A stretch of DNA of 64,000 nt from Candidatus Melainabacteria bacterium (lineage in GTDB: Bacteria; Cyanobacteriota; Vampirovibrionia; 2-02-FULL-35-15): positions 1 to 64,000 of the forward strand of contig JAHFBG010000001.1 of the NCBI GenBank assembly GCA_023250155.1. The letters are read 5' to 3'. Positions 43,606 to 54,063 of this stretch are shown one piece after another; the first letter of the stretch is position 1, and the number at the start of each line of letters is the position of its first letter. The notes under the pieces were generated by a model. The model had not been told where the DNA came from, searched no databases, and worked only from the letters and a program-made list of their open reading frames with translations. Position numbers and translations under genes: made by a program.

Positions 43606-45855
43606 ATGTCTTCAACAACGGTTAAAACTATTTCTCAAACAACTCCTACAAATAAAGGAAGAAAGCCATCTGAAGAAGTTGAGGCATTAAAACAAGCATT
43701 TGCAGATAAAGAACCTAATGCAGATCAACCCGTAATAGTCAAAAGTATTCTTGGTGGTTGTGTTCCACTAAACTTAATTCGGGAAATAAATACAAATCTC
43801 TCTGGTGATGAAAGAGAATTTGTAGATGCTTATAAAGAATTGGTTGAAATTGCACTTAGACCAAAACTATCAAGCTTAGATCACTACTTGGTTTCAATGT
43901 ATGGGTGTAAGAGCTCAGAATTGAGCGACAAAAGCAGTGCTTATAAGTGGTATGAAAATGAAAAGAGACAATGGGAATTAAATGAAAATAAAGTTCAGGA
44001 ATTGTTAACAAATTCTCCCCATAGCTGGAAACCCGTTCTTGAAAGATTAAAACTCTCAAAAGAAGATTTAAAAAAATTGTTTACAGAATCTAAAGTTGAT
44101 AAGTTTGAAATTGATGAGCACGGACATACACCACCAAGTGTTTTAGAAACCATGAATAAGCTAGGGGTTTTCAGAATGAAGTTTCCCACTGAGCGCAATG
44201 GGCTTGGCTTTTCTCAGATGATGTATGCCCCGCTTATTAAAAAAGTTATTAGCACCTCTGAAACCTTAGGCATTATTACAAGTGTTCAAAATTCCCTCGC
44301 TAACAAGTGTATTAATTTTGGTACTAAAGAACAACAAGATTTTCTTTTTGGTGAAGTAGGAAATGGAAAACTAGTAGCTTTTGGTTTAACAGAACCCCAA
44401 TCAGGAACAGATGCACTGAGAGGTATGCAAACCATAGCTCACAAAGATTCTAATAACAAATGGATTATAAATGGTGAAAAGGTTTATATTACCTGCACTC
44501 ACATGGCAAGCTATGCATTTGTAATGGCAAAGGTAAATATAAACGGAAAGCTAAGACCTACTGGTTTTATTTTAAAACTACCATTTAGCATATATGATAC
44601 TCAGGAAGAAAGAGACAAAAAAATAATTGAGTTGAAAAAAGAAGGACTAAATATTTCACTTCCCATACAGTTATCATTGGTAAGAGGCAGCTACCAAGCA
44701 AGTCTTGAGTTTAAAAATTATGTTTTACCAACATTACCAATTGATCTTGTACTTGGCGGAGAGAAAAGACTTGGGAAAGCAGCCGAACTCATTGTAGCTG
44801 GGCTTAGTCTTGGCAGAGTTGGATTTGGACCGATTTGTACTGAACTAGCCAGAGAAAGCAGAGATGAAAATTTAAGTCATCAGCTTTCAAGAAAAGTTTT
44901 TCCACAATATGGTGGCACACTTGCAGATGTTCCTATTGTTAAATCTCACAATGCAGAAATTGAAGCAGATTATGCTCAAGCTGAAGTTCTATCAAATTCA
45001 ATTACAGCTTTTATTGATAAGTATGGAACTGATGGGAATGGTATTCCAGAAGCCGCATTGATAAAAATACTTGCTTCAGAAACAAATCAAAAAATTGCCC
45101 GTAGAGTAAAAACCTTAATGGGTGGGTCTGGTAATATCATTGGTCATTTAAGCGGAGCAGAATTAAGAGAAAGAAATGCAGAGGTATGGGTAATCGGTGA
45201 AGGTACTGTTGATGTACTTAGACAGCTTGTAGTTGGAGCTGCTTTAAAAGATTTTGAAAAAGATGGCAAAGCAATGCTTAGATTTTTAAATAACAGCGGT
45301 CTTGCCTGGATAAAAGATCTCTTTTTAGGAAAAGATAATTCTTCAAGATTGAGTATATTATTTAATGGAGTAAAGTCTTCTATACAAAGCATATTTGGAA
45401 ATAAGCAAAACAATCATGAAGATAAGCTAAGTATAAGGCATGATGTAATTCCAGCAATAAGAAGATTTAAAGATCGCATGTTAAGCTTCCAACAAGGTGC
45501 ACTTAGTTTTTGGGATGCCTTCTGGCTTCAAATGCAGTCAAAACGCCTTGCTTTAAAAGTGGCCTTTCTTGGGCTTAAATATGGAGATGACATTGAACTT
45601 AAACAAAGGGAATTAACTAGAATGCATGGAGCCGTTGAGGGAATTGTTTCTGTTGCAATTGCTCAAAATGAATTAAATACACAAGAAATGCCTACCAGAA
45701 AAAGACTTGCTCTCACAAAAGCAATCATAGATTCAAAAGAAAAGATACTAGCTAATTTAAACAAGCTAACCTTAAGTCTAAACAAAGAAGATGAATTAGA
45801 TGACAAGCTTGTAAAAGCAGCTATAGAAGAAGCTAGTACACATGACGTTCAATAA
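43606..45855 (+). CDS. Large acyl-CoA dehydrogenase (FadE-like)
   Basis: A 749-residue flavoenzyme. A non-catalytic N-terminal region (about 1-170) is followed by the acyl-CoA dehydrogenase core: NKLGVFRMKFPTERNGLGFS, FGLTEPQSGTDALRGMQTIA (FAD-binding), NGEKVYITCTHMASYAFVMA, and KTLMGGSGNIIGHLSGAELR in the C-terminal helices. About 150 extra residues at the end resemble the tail of long FadE-type enzymes. It catalyses the first, FAD-linked step of fatty acyl-CoA oxidation, perhaps for medium or long chains. Could serve isovaleryl-CoA, but the length argues against that. Stands alone. Confidence 0.88.
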   Translation: MSSTTVKTISQTTPTNKGRKPSEEVEALKQAFADKEPNADQPVIVKSILGGCVPLNLIREINTNLSGDEREFVDAYKELVEIALRPKLSSLDHYLVSMYGCKSSELSDKSSAYKWYENEKRQWELNENKVQELLTNSPHSWKPVLERLKLSKEDLKKLFTESKVDKFEIDEHGHTPPSVLETMNKLGVFRMKFPTERNGLGFSQMMYAPLIKKVISTSETLGIITSVQNSLANKCINFGTKEQQDFLFGEVGNGKLVAFGLTEPQSGTDALRGMQTIAHKDSNNKWIINGEKVYITCTHMASYAFVMAKVNINGKLRPTGFILKLPFSIYDTQEERDKKIIELKKEGLNISLPIQLSLVRGSYQASLEFKNYVLPTLPIDLVLGGEKRLGKAAELIVAGLSLGRVGFGPICTELARESRDENLSHQLSRKVFPQYGGTLADVPIVKSHNAEIEADYAQAEVLSNSITAFIDKYGTDGNGIPEAALIKILASETNQKIARRVKTLMGGSGNIIGHLSGAELRERNAEVWVIGEGTVDVLRQLVVGAALKDFEKDGKAMLRFLNNSGLAWIKDLFLGKDNSSRLSILFNGVKSSIQSIFGNKQNNHEDKLSIRHDVIPAIRRFKDRMLSFQQGALSFWDAFWLQMQSKRLALKVAFLGLKYGDDIELKQRELTRMHGAVEGIVSVAIAQNELNTQEMPTRKRLALTKAIIDSKEKILANLNKLTLSLNKEDELDDKLVKAAIEEASTHDVQ

Positions 45856-45861
45856 TTAGAG

Positions 45862-46890
45862 CTAATTTTTAACCTTATCAATACCCGCTGCAAATTTTAT
45901 TAGTTCAAATGTAGGAACTAAAACTATTTCCTTAGCAATCTTCTTTAGTATTTTTTCTCTTTTCACCTCTGGAATTGATTTTATTGCTTTATTTATTTCT
46001 TTTATATGAAAACTCTTAGGTGAATAATAACAGTATTTATTTTTCAAGAGCATGAACTCTAATAGCTTTAATGCTGCAATAACATCTTGATCATAAGAGT
46101 CTTCTTGTGATTCAACTACTTGCTCAAAATATTCATCTTTCTCTGGATTGTTTCCATATGTTGCTAATGCTTCAATTGCATGTGATGCAATTTCTTCACC
46201 GTCAACTAAATCAGCATTAATCTCATTTATTTCTCTAATTTTATGTACTATCTCATGGACAAACAATCCTTTTAAATACTGTTTAGTTTTGTCTAAAAGT
46301 TTTGAATCTTCTTCATAAATTACACCTAAAAGATCATCAATCACTGTATATGAAATTTCAATTCCAAAGGCTCCTTCTTCCCTCATAGCACAATCTTTTT
46401 CTCCTGAAACTTCAAACCCTGATTGAATCTCATCATCTTTATCAATATCAAGAAAATCCTTTGCAGAAAGATAAGCATCAACTAAAGTTTTTTCACATAT
46501 TTGTAAAATTTTTTGTGTTTCAGGATCGTGTGTTCTTATATGTTTATAAAGGAAAGAACTCTTAGGTATAGCTTTTATTAGATTTAATACTCCAGGTTCA
46601 TTTACCCAAACCATCATCCACACTGGTACAGTGCTTTTTTTTCCAAGGTAGAAAGTCTTTGCTACTGCACTCATCAATGGTGTCAATTCTTTCCATCCAT
46701 AAGCTAGGTATTTCTTATGTGGTGAAACATCTTGTAATGGAAGATATGAAAAAAGTGGGATTACATTATGTATTTTTTCTTGGGTGGCAGGTTGATTATT
46801 TTTAATATCCTGATGTATTTCTTTTTTGTGTAAAGAATTCCTAGCAGAGTGTTGTAAATTAATCAAAGAAATTTTATTTATACTTGGCAT
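45862..46890 (-). CDS. Putative zinc metalloprotease, unknown family (paralogue A)
   Basis: A 342-residue protein without signal peptide. FVHEIVHKIRE has an HExxH zinc motif (His212, Glu213, His216), and downstream GEEIASHAIE offers Glu232/Glu233, His237 and Glu240 as third ligand; Glu240 is 24 residues after the second His, the gluzincin-type spacing. It is clearly paralogous to 61815-62801: shared IPKxSFxxK, HExxHxIRE, EIAxH and NKAIKSIPE motifs in the same order. I do not recognise the family. ATG start; convergent to the acyl-CoA dehydrogenase gene, 6 bases away. Confidence 0.65.
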   Translation of the reverse strand: MPSINKISLINLQHSARNSLHKKEIHQDIKNNQPATQEKIHNVIPLFSYLPLQDVSPHKKYLAYGWKELTPLMSAVAKTFYLGKKSTVPVWMMVWVNEPGVLNLIKAIPKSSFLYKHIRTHDPETQKILQICEKTLVDAYLSAKDFLDIDKDDEIQSGFEVSGEKDCAMREEGAFGIEISYTVIDDLLGVIYEEDSKLLDKTKQYLKGLFVHEIVHKIREINEINADLVDGEEIASHAIEALATYGNNPEKDEYFEQVVESQEDSYDQDVIAALKLLEFMLLKNKYCYYSPKSFHIKEINKAIKSIPEVKREKILKKIAKEIVLVPTFELIKFAAGIDKVKN

Positions 46891-46931
46891 ATATAAAAAG
46901 AAGATTTGAAAGATTGAAACTATTGACCTTA

Positions 46932-47801
46932 TTATACTCTAAGAGTATCTTCTAGTGCTGGATACTTAAACTGAAATCCATACTCCAATGCTCTTTTAGG
47001 CATAACTCTTTGTCCTTCTAAAAGCAAGCTTGCCATTTCACCAAAAAGCATTTTTAATGCAATGTCAGGCACTGGCATAAATGCAGGTCTATTAAATACT
47101 TTTCCTAAGATATTTGAAAACTCTTTATTTGTAACTGGATTAGGACTTGTAGCATTTAAAATGCCAGCTACTTTTTCATTTTCAGCTGCAAACTTAATTA
47201 AAGAAACCATATCATGGAGAGAAATCCACGACATATATTGATTTCCACTACCAAGTGGTCCCCCAATGCCCATCTTAAATGGCAGAAGCATTTTTTTTAA
47301 GGCTCCACCTTCTTTCCCTAAAACTAAACCCACTCTTAATAAAACTACCTCAGTATTTGCTTTCTTAGCTTCATTTTCCCAATCTCTACAAGTATTTGCT
47401 AAAAAACCACTTCCCACATTTGAATCTTCAGTTAGTATTTCATCATTTCTATTTCCATAAAATCCAATTGCAGAAGCATTAATCAGTTTTTTTGGTTTTT
47501 TAGTGCTTGAGTTAATTGCTCGAACAATTAAGCCTGTTGTTTCAATTCTACTTTTATAAACTAATTCTTTTTGTTCTTCTGTCCATCGCTTCACTATTGA
47601 TTCACCAGCTAGATTTATTACAACATCAACACTATTAACTGCTTGTTTTAATATTTCTGATTCCCATGGAATAAAAGTAATGCTATTTTTATTTTCATGC
47701 TTATTCCTACTTAAAATTATAAGTTCATGCCCTGATAAGACCAATTCCTTAACTAATTGGCTACCTATAAAACCTGTTCCACCTGTTAAAAGAATCTTCA
47801 T
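46932..47801 (-). CDS. TIGR01777-type NAD-dependent epimerase (YfcH/SulA-like)
   Basis: A 289-residue extended SDR protein. [15 protein letters not shown] is the NAD(P)-binding Rossmann loop; [30 protein letters not shown] and [18 protein letters not shown] mark the YfcH/TIGR01777 subfamily, whose substrate is unsettled. Length matches the family. The ATG overlaps the stop of the exonuclease III gene as ATGA, so the two are coupled. Confidence 0.88.
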   Translation of the reverse strand: MKILLTGGTGFIGSQLVKELVLSGHELIILSRNKHENKNSITFIPWESEILKQAVNSVDVVINLAGESIVKRWTEEQKELVYKSRIETTGLIVRAINSSTKKPKKLINASAIGFYGNRNDEILTEDSNVGSGFLANTCRDWENEAKKANTEVVLLRVGLVLGKEGGALKKMLLPFKMGIGGPLGSGNQYMSWISLHDMVSLIKFAAENEKVAGILNATSPNPVTNKEFSNILGKVFNRPAFMPVPDIALKMLFGEMASLLLEGQRVMPKRALEYGFQFKYPALEDTLRV

Positions 47802-48571
47802 AGCTCCAACTCAATTCCAATAGGGCAATGATCAGAACCCATAACATCAGATAAAATAAAAGCTTGTTTTAAATTTTTCAATAGGTTCGGAGAAATGAAA
47901 AAATAATCTATTCTCCAACCTACATTTCTCTCTCTTGCTCTGGTTATCGTATCCCAATATGTATAATTTTCACCTTCTTTATGAAGATGTCTAAAAGTAT
48001 CTATATAACCACATTCTACAAATTTATCCATCCATTTTCTCTCTACAGGTAAAAACCCACTATTCTTTTCATTTTCTTTTGGTCTTGCTAAATCAATCTC
48101 AGTATGTGCAGTATTAACATCCCCACATATAATTATTTTTTTATCCTTTTTTCTTAGCTTTTCAACATAGTCTAAAAACTCATCATAAAATTCAAGCTTA
48201 TATTTCAATCTTTCACCATCTCTTTGTCCATTAGGAAAATAAATATTGAATAAGATAAAATCACCGTGATCAAAAATTAACGTTCTTCCCTCTGAATCAA
48301 ATTTTTTAATTCCAAAACCATATTTAACTTCTTTAGAATCTGGTTTTGAAAATATAGAAACTCCGCTATATCCCTTGCGTTCAGCACTAGACCAAAATGT
48401 TTTATATCCATTTGGATGGACAAGGTTATTTGATAGTTGTTCTACATTGGCTTTTGTCTCTTGGAGACAAGCAATATCTGGATTTTCTGTTTCAAGCCAA
48501 GTAAGAAAACCTTTTTTCTCAGCAGCTCTTATGCCATTTACATTCCAGGATATTAGTTTTAGTTTTTTCAT
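47798..48571 (-). CDS. xth: Exodeoxyribonuclease III
   Basis: A 257-residue AP endonuclease/exonuclease of the EEP superfamily. [24 protein letters not shown] (catalytic Glu), [26 protein letters not shown] and [11 protein letters not shown] are all present in order. It repairs abasic sites and 3'-blocked ends. The ATG at 48571 is preferred to the TTG two codons earlier. Upstream gene of a pair with the TIGR01777 epimerase. Confidence 0.93.
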   Translation of the reverse strand: MKKLKLISWNVNGIRAAEKKGFLTWLETENPDIACLQETKANVEQLSNNLVHPNGYKTFWSSAERKGYSGVSIFSKPDSKEVKYGFGIKKFDSEGRTLIFDHGDFILFNIYFPNGQRDGERLKYKLEFYDEFLDYVEKLRKKDKKIIICGDVNTAHTEIDLARPKENEKNSGFLPVERKWMDKFVECGYIDTFRHLHKEGENYTYWDTITRARERNVGWRIDYFFISPNLLKNLKQAFILSDVMGSDHCPIGIELEL

Positions 48572-48668
48572 ATACAAGTTATTTCTATAATTCTTCTAAG
48601 ACGTTAATCAATTATAGACTACATTTTTCAGAGTATATTAATTTTGTATGATAAAATCTAATAAATAA

Positions 48669-49601
48669 ATGAATAGTCACATCATTGAAAATCCTTTAGT
48701 AACTGTTGGTATAACTACTTACAACAGACCAAATACTTTAAGACAAGCTCTTAATTCAGTTATTAATCAAACATATAAAAACATTGAGATATTAGTTAGT
48801 GATGATTGTTCTCAAACAATTGAAGTCAAAGAAATTGAAAAGGAATTTATAGCTAAAGATAAACGAATAAAATTTTTCCACCAATCTAATCATGAGGGTG
48901 TAACTTTTAATTTTCATTATGTTTTGAATAGAACACAGGGGCAGTATTTCATGTGGTTATGTGATGATGACTGGATAGACAAAAATTATATTGAAGAGTG
49001 CTTAAAAGTTATTCAGACGAATACAGATTGTGTAATAGTTACAGGAGAAACTAGATTTTATTCAAACGATCTGTTTATTTGTAATGGTATTAAAATTGAT
49101 GTATTAAATAATAATGCCATTGAAAGGGTATTAAGTTTTCATGATCAAGAGCTTGGATCAGCCAACTTACCTAATTTTGGATTGATGAAAACAGAAGATG
49201 TTAAGAAGGTTCCTCTACTCCACATATTAGGACATGATAACGTATGGATTTCTAATTTTTCTTACCTTGGCAAAATTAAAACGATAGAAAGCACTTCCAT
49301 TCACAGACGCTTGGGAGGACTAAGTGAGAGCTTAAAAAAAATAGCTGTCAATTTTTCATTGTCCGCTTTTGATAAGTATTTTTCCTCTCTAAGCTTATGG
49401 TTGAATCTTATAAAAGATATTGTATATAAATCCCCCGTATTTAAATCTATGAGAATCACTCAAAGACTTTATCTAGCATACAAACTAACCTTGCAAACAA
49501 TTTTTAATTTGGAAAAGTACTTGAATAGATATAAAGAAATTCGTTTGTACGATTTTGATAGTCCTTTGGAAAACCAATATCAGAGCATTGAATCATTGTA
49601 A
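48669..49601 (+). CDS. Family 2 glycosyltransferase
   Basis: A 310-residue GT-A fold transferase. VTVGITTYNRPNTLRQALNS begins the nucleotide-sugar domain; ILVSDDCSQT and MWLCDDDWID supply the metal-binding Asp residues. No membrane helix is present. Product not predictable; the cluster of four transferases here suggests a surface or lipid-linked glycan. Its stop is 19 bases before the second GT2 gene. Confidence 0.9.
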   Translation: MNSHIIENPLVTVGITTYNRPNTLRQALNSVINQTYKNIEILVSDDCSQTIEVKEIEKEFIAKDKRIKFFHQSNHEGVTFNFHYVLNRTQGQYFMWLCDDDWIDKNYIEECLKVIQTNTDCVIVTGETRFYSNDLFICNGIKIDVLNNNAIERVLSFHDQELGSANLPNFGLMKTEDVKKVPLLHILGHDNVWISNFSYLGKIKTIESTSIHRRLGGLSESLKKIAVNFSLSAFDKYFSSLSLWLNLIKDIVYKSPVFKSMRITQRLYLAYKLTLQTIFNLEKYLNRYKEIRLYDFDSPLENQYQSIESL

Positions 49602-49620
49602 AGTATTTCTTTAATCTAAA

Positions 49621-50604
49621 ATGTCTAACCCTCTTATATCAATAGTTTGTCCTTTATATAATGCAGAACGATTTATAACTCTGTCACTGCAATCTGCTCT
49701 TAATCAAAGTTTTCAAGATTTTGAAATTATTGTAGTCGATGATGGTTCAAGTGACAGAAGCTCTGAGTTGGTCAATAAATTGATTTCAAAAGACAGTAGA
49801 ATTACATTGCTTCAGGAAATCCATCATGGTATTGCTACTACTAGAAATATTGGAATTAAGAGATCACATGGTGAGTTAATTGCTTTCTTAGATGCTGATG
49901 ATTTATGGCATCCTGATAAATTAAGTCAACAGCTATCATCTCTAAGACAACACCCAGAAGCTGGAATTATATCTTGTTTATCAGTACTTATAGATGAAGA
50001 AAATAAAATACTTGGGTGGATAGGTGGGGTCAATTTAAATGGAATGGTTTATAAACATACATTGGAAAGAAATGGGATTTCATGTGGAAGTATTCCTTTA
50101 ATTAAAAAAGAATGTTTATATGAAGTGGGGTTATTTGATCCAAAACTTACAGCTGCTAGTGATTGGGATTGTTGGATTAAAATAACCAAGCATTATCCTT
50201 TATTTACTATTCCTAAACCCCTTGTTGGGTACCGACGTTCAGCTATTAGCACTACAAAAAACTATGATCAAATAATGGAAGATTCCAAAAATGTTTTAAA
50301 AAAGATAGATAATATTTCAAAAAGATTTTATAACTACTGCCTTAGTAGGTGTGCTTCTACTACCAGTGGATTATGTATTGTAGATAAAAATTTAGAAGAA
50401 GCTTGGAAGTATATGATTCAATCTATAAAAATAGATCCCTTATCTTACTTAAAAGATTTTCATAGATTGAAAATTTTATTGTTGCTAATTCTAATAACAA
50501 TTTTGCCACATAATATACGAATGCCAATTATAAATTATTTAATTAAACTTACCTTCAAATCAAAGCCTGGTAAACAATTTGATTTAGAATATCGTAAACT
50601 TTAG
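49621..50604 (+). CDS. Family 2 glycosyltransferase
   Basis: A 327-residue GT2 enzyme: ISIVCPLYNAERFITLSLQS, IIVVDDGSSDRS, IAFLDADDLWHPDKL (DXD), and AASDWDCWIK near the acceptor site. A hydrophobic stretch near residues 288-305 (ILLLLILITILPH) may touch the membrane. Same strand and close behind the other GT2, so probably co-transcribed. Ends overlapping by 4 bases the convergent GT-C gene. Confidence 0.9.
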   Translation: MSNPLISIVCPLYNAERFITLSLQSALNQSFQDFEIIVVDDGSSDRSSELVNKLISKDSRITLLQEIHHGIATTRNIGIKRSHGELIAFLDADDLWHPDKLSQQLSSLRQHPEAGIISCLSVLIDEENKILGWIGGVNLNGMVYKHTLERNGISCGSIPLIKKECLYEVGLFDPKLTAASDWDCWIKITKHYPLFTIPKPLVGYRRSAISTTKNYDQIMEDSKNVLKKIDNISKRFYNYCLSRCASTTSGLCIVDKNLEEAWKYMIQSIKIDPLSYLKDFHRLKILLLLILITILPHNIRMPIINYLIKLTFKSKPGKQFDLEYRKL

Positions 50605-52124
50605 CTTAAGTCATAAAGGTAAACTAATATTCCTGGTGCTCTAAAAGAATTTAATCTCGTGCCAATGGTGTTTAAATATCTTATAGCATTAAAGTGTGGC
50701 AGATCTTCTGGTAAGCCATGTAAAATAATCCAAACTCTCTTATTTCCTCTAAGTAGTTTTAGATCCTGAATATAATTCTCTCGGCTAGGAGTAAAGTAAG
50801 TTCCTATTATTAATGAGTATTTATCGGTAATATAATTACGATTTTTTTCAACCTCACTGCTAGAGCGATCCACTTTTATATCAATATATTCTTGACTTTG
50901 GCCATAATACTTAAATGAATACTGCAAGTAAGAACTAAGATATATTACATCTCTATAATACAAATGGTTTTTAACATAATGTAGTGCTGGTCTCATTTCT
51001 TCAAATGTTCTAGGATTCTTAAAATTATTTATCGCTGACTGTATTGGATAATTAAATACTGCTATAAGAGTAATCATCCAAATAAATGGAACTCCGTAAG
51101 TTATTTTTTTTATACCTTCCAACCCATTGACTAATAGAAGAACAATAAGTGGTATTGAAAATAAAATGAATCTTTGCCATATAGGATATTTATGCATTAC
51201 TGATGCAAATAGTGTAACAATAATAGGAAGAACTAAAAGAGAAATTAGCTTTTTATTGTTCTTAAAAGTAATTATCAAACCAAAAATAATTATAAAAATA
51301 GCCATGTTTGGCAGTGGTAAAAAATCACAAAGCTCTTTATGAATTCGTAAAAGCCATTGAATAGGTACTACAGGAAATGGTACAAGTGGCATAAAATGAT
51401 GTATCCAATAATTAACTGAACCTGTATTCTCAAGAACGCTATGAGTTATTAGAAAATAATTTGCAACAAAACTTGCAGCCCATAACACACCTGATATCAA
51501 AAGCATTCGTACTTTATCTAGTTCCTTTGCTTGGCTATTACACACTAATAGCACAGTCCATGTAGAAATCAAAATAAAAATTACGGGATAAGAAATCCAT
51601 ATAAGAGTTGCTCCTAAAATACCTATAAAAACATAGTTTTTAAGTTGTGGTGGATGTTTATCTACCACAATTGCAATCAAAAATATAGCAAGAGCAGCAA
51701 GCACATCACTTGAATACTGCTTAACTTCAGCCGAATAATAAACCAATGATGTTAGTATTGAAAAAAGTAAAAGAGCTATAGAGACAGAAGAAGGATCTAA
51801 AATATATTTTGCCAATTTATAAAAAAGTATTATTGAAATTAGCGATGCTATTAATGGGAATAATCTAAGCGCATATTCACTATTACCAAAACAATGAGCA
51901 ATCAGTTTTTCAATGTATAAAAATCCAAGAGGAGCATTTTGATAATAGTCTAGTGGTTTAATAAGCTCGGTAAATGGTTTGTCGATTATATTTAGCGCAA
52001 TTCTAACCTCATCTCCCCAAAGAGAGTTATTTGCATAATAGTCCCTAATACGCAATATAAAGCCTAATATTATTATTGACCAATTTAATGTTTTAAACTT
52101 ATTTTCAGTATTTAAATCAATCAT
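50601..52124 (-). CDS. ArnT/PMT-like membrane glycosyltransferase (GT-C)
   Basis: About 507 residues with 10-12 membrane helices. After helix 1, RDYYANNSLWGDEVRIALNI carries the conserved acidic residues of the first outer loop, as in PMT_2/ArnT proteins; the YYQNAPLGFLYIEKLIAHCF loop is also typical. The C-terminal 120 residues are an outer soluble domain. Donor is likely a polyprenyl-phosphate sugar. ATG 52124 is preferred to the TTG at 52154, which would overlap the GT4 gene. Co-transcribed with GT4 and gatD. Confidence 0.82.
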   Translation of the reverse strand: MIDLNTENKFKTLNWSIIILGFILRIRDYYANNSLWGDEVRIALNIIDKPFTELIKPLDYYQNAPLGFLYIEKLIAHCFGNSEYALRLFPLIASLISIILFYKLAKYILDPSSVSIALLLFSILTSLVYYSAEVKQYSSDVLAALAIFLIAIVVDKHPPQLKNYVFIGILGATLIWISYPVIFILISTWTVLLVCNSQAKELDKVRMLLISGVLWAASFVANYFLITHSVLENTGSVNYWIHHFMPLVPFPVVPIQWLLRIHKELCDFLPLPNMAIFIIIFGLIITFKNNKKLISLLVLPIIVTLFASVMHKYPIWQRFILFSIPLIVLLLVNGLEGIKKITYGVPFIWMITLIAVFNYPIQSAINNFKNPRTFEEMRPALHYVKNHLYYRDVIYLSSYLQYSFKYYGQSQEYIDIKVDRSSSEVEKNRNYITDKYSLIIGTYFTPSRENYIQDLKLLRGNKRVWIILHGLPEDLPHFNAIRYLNTIGTRLNSFRAPGILVYLYDLS

Positions 52125-52131
52125 TTTTTTA

Positions 52132-53322
52132 TTACACAGATGTAAGTAAATCAAGCAATAATTTTTCTCTATGTTCTTGATTATATACAGAGTTTAAAAG
52201 ATCTTGTCTTTTTTGTTTTATCTTATACGAAAGTTCTAGTCCTTTTAATACACTTAAAGCAAAGTCTTTAGGTCTCTTGCTTTTTACAATATATCCATTA
52301 ATTCCATGTTGAATTACACCAGTATTTAGAACATTAGTTGTAACACAAGGAGTCCCACAAGAAAGAGATTCTAAAATCACATAAGGATTCCCTTCTGAAT
52401 TAGAAGTTAAAAGTGTTAAATCACTTCTCTGATAATAATGTACAAGCAAATCATTTGAAATTTGATCAAGAAAATTTATATTTTTATTGTTTACTTTATA
52501 TTTATCTAACAAGCTAGATGCTTCTTCTTTGTTCATTCCAATAATAACTAATTTTATATCTTTAGACTCTTTACTTAAAATCTCAAATGACTGAAATAAA
52601 AGCTTTGGGTTCTTATATGCAATATCATTTAATCTACCTACATATAAAAGGACTTTGTCATCCTCATCTAGTCCATTTATACCTACAGCTTCTTTGCAGT
52701 CACCACTACATGGTTTAAAGATAGCTTTATCTATTCCATTTGGAAGATAGTAAACGTTCTTATTAAAAAAACGGAAATAAGTTTTAAACAATCCTATATC
52801 TGATCTAATATTAACAATCTTATTAACAAACAATGGCATTAAAAGTCCAAGAATAGTAGATGTAATTCGCACAACAATATTCTCATCAGTCCTGAAGAAT
52901 ACGCTCAAAAAATTAGTCTCAATACACATTATTAAAGTAATTTTAGGTTGGAAAAGTTTAGTCAGTAATGCAAGGGCTAAATCATCGTGTATTATTACAG
53001 CAGTTTCATGAGGTTTTAAATTCTTAAACACTAAAATTTGATTTTTATAAAACAGCTTGAAAATATTGAAATAGTAACCAAGTTTATTTTTATATGAAAA
53101 GGAAATAGGAACAGTTTCAAAATCTGTGTTTAAACAATTTTCTTTGGAAGAAGACCCCAGCAATACCAAGGCAGTTTTAAAATGCTTTTTTAAATGGTTT
53201 ATATTCAAAATAATATTCTTAGATAGTCCACCACAATTTATAGGAAGTTTATACTCCAGCCATTCATAATATTTTTGCTTGCTTGCGCGTGCAAAAATAA
53301 TGATGTTTTTAATTTTATGCAT
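52132..53322 (-). CDS. Family 4 glycosyltransferase
   Basis: About 396 residues, GT-B fold. LLYVGRLNDIAYKNPKLLFQ begins the donor domain and DLTLLTSNSEGNPYVILESL is the EGxxxxxxE motif of GT4 retaining transferases; CGTPCVTTNVLNTGVIQHG follows. The ATG at 53322, five bases after gatD, is preferred to a TTG at 53370 that would overlap it. Acceptor unknown. Confidence 0.88.
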   Translation of the reverse strand: MHKIKNIIIFARASKQKYYEWLEYKLPINCGGLSKNIILNINHLKKHFKTALVLLGSSSKENCLNTDFETVPISFSYKNKLGYYFNIFKLFYKNQILVFKNLKPHETAVIIHDDLALALLTKLFQPKITLIMCIETNFLSVFFRTDENIVVRITSTILGLLMPLFVNKIVNIRSDIGLFKTYFRFFNKNVYYLPNGIDKAIFKPCSGDCKEAVGINGLDEDDKVLLYVGRLNDIAYKNPKLLFQSFEILSKESKDIKLVIIGMNKEEASSLLDKYKVNNKNINFLDQISNDLLVHYYQRSDLTLLTSNSEGNPYVILESLSCGTPCVTTNVLNTGVIQHGINGYIVKSKRPKDFALSVLKGLELSYKIKQKRQDLLNSVYNQEHREKLLLDLLTSV

Positions 53323-53326
53323 TTGT

Positions 53327-54055
53327 TTAATATTGTAATTTGCAAGCTTTTTTATGAGCAGTAGATTCAATCAAGTCATCTAAAACAATTTCAGGCATCT
53401 TGAATCCTTTTCTTTCCAATGCAAGTTTTATTATTTTATCTGCAAGCATATGGTTTTTTGGTAATAATGATCCATGCAAATATGTACCAAATACATTTTT
53501 ATATCTTACTCCTTCAAAACCATCTTCCCCATTATTCCCATTACCACGAATAACTTTAGCCAAAGGTTTTAATGAAGAACCTAAATATGTTCTTCCACTG
53601 TGATTTTCAAACCCAACTATTGTTTCATTAGATTCAAGTTCTTTACATAAAACATTGCCTATCATTCTTTTAGTGCCACCAATTGTATATAAATCCAATA
53701 TCTCAAGCCCCTTTAACTCTAATCCTTTATTTGTTTTATAATACAAACCCAATAATTGATACCCACCACATATTCCTAAAAAAACGGCATCGCTGTCAAT
53801 AGCACTTTTAATCATATTTTTCTTAGCTTGCAAATCTTCTGAGACTATTATTTGTTCTTGGTCCTGACCACCACCCATAAAGTAAATATCAAATCTCTCA
53901 TAATCAATGCTTTCATTGAGCCCAATAGTAGTTATATTTAAGACAATTTCCCTTGCATTACAGCGATACAGTAAGGTTAATACATTCCCTTTATCACCAT
54001 AGATATTTAATAATGTTGGGTAGAGGTATGCTAACTCTAAAGTAATTTTTTCCAT
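53327..54055 (-). CDS. gatD: Lipid II isoglutaminyl synthase, glutamine amidotransferase subunit GatD
   Basis: A 242-residue class I glutamine amidotransferase of the CobB/CobQ-like type. Cys96 (FLGICGGYQLLG) and His194 (FGTYLHGSLLPKN) match the catalytic Cys94/His189 of S. aureus GatD; LAYLYPTLLNIYGDKGN at the start is characteristic. With MurT it amidates the D-Glu of lipid II to D-isoglutamine. MurT, normally encoded next to it, is not in this window. It heads a minus-strand group with GT4 and GT-C, linking it to envelope synthesis. Confidence 0.88.
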   Translation of the reverse strand: MEKITLELAYLYPTLLNIYGDKGNVLTLLYRCNAREIVLNITTIGLNESIDYERFDIYFMGGGQDQEQIIVSEDLQAKKNMIKSAIDSDAVFLGICGGYQLLGLYYKTNKGLELKGLEILDLYTIGGTKRMIGNVLCKELESNETIVGFENHSGRTYLGSSLKPLAKVIRGNGNNGEDGFEGVRYKNVFGTYLHGSLLPKNHMLADKIIKLALERKGFKMPEIVLDDLIESTAHKKACKLQY

Positions 54056-54063
54056 TATTTTAT

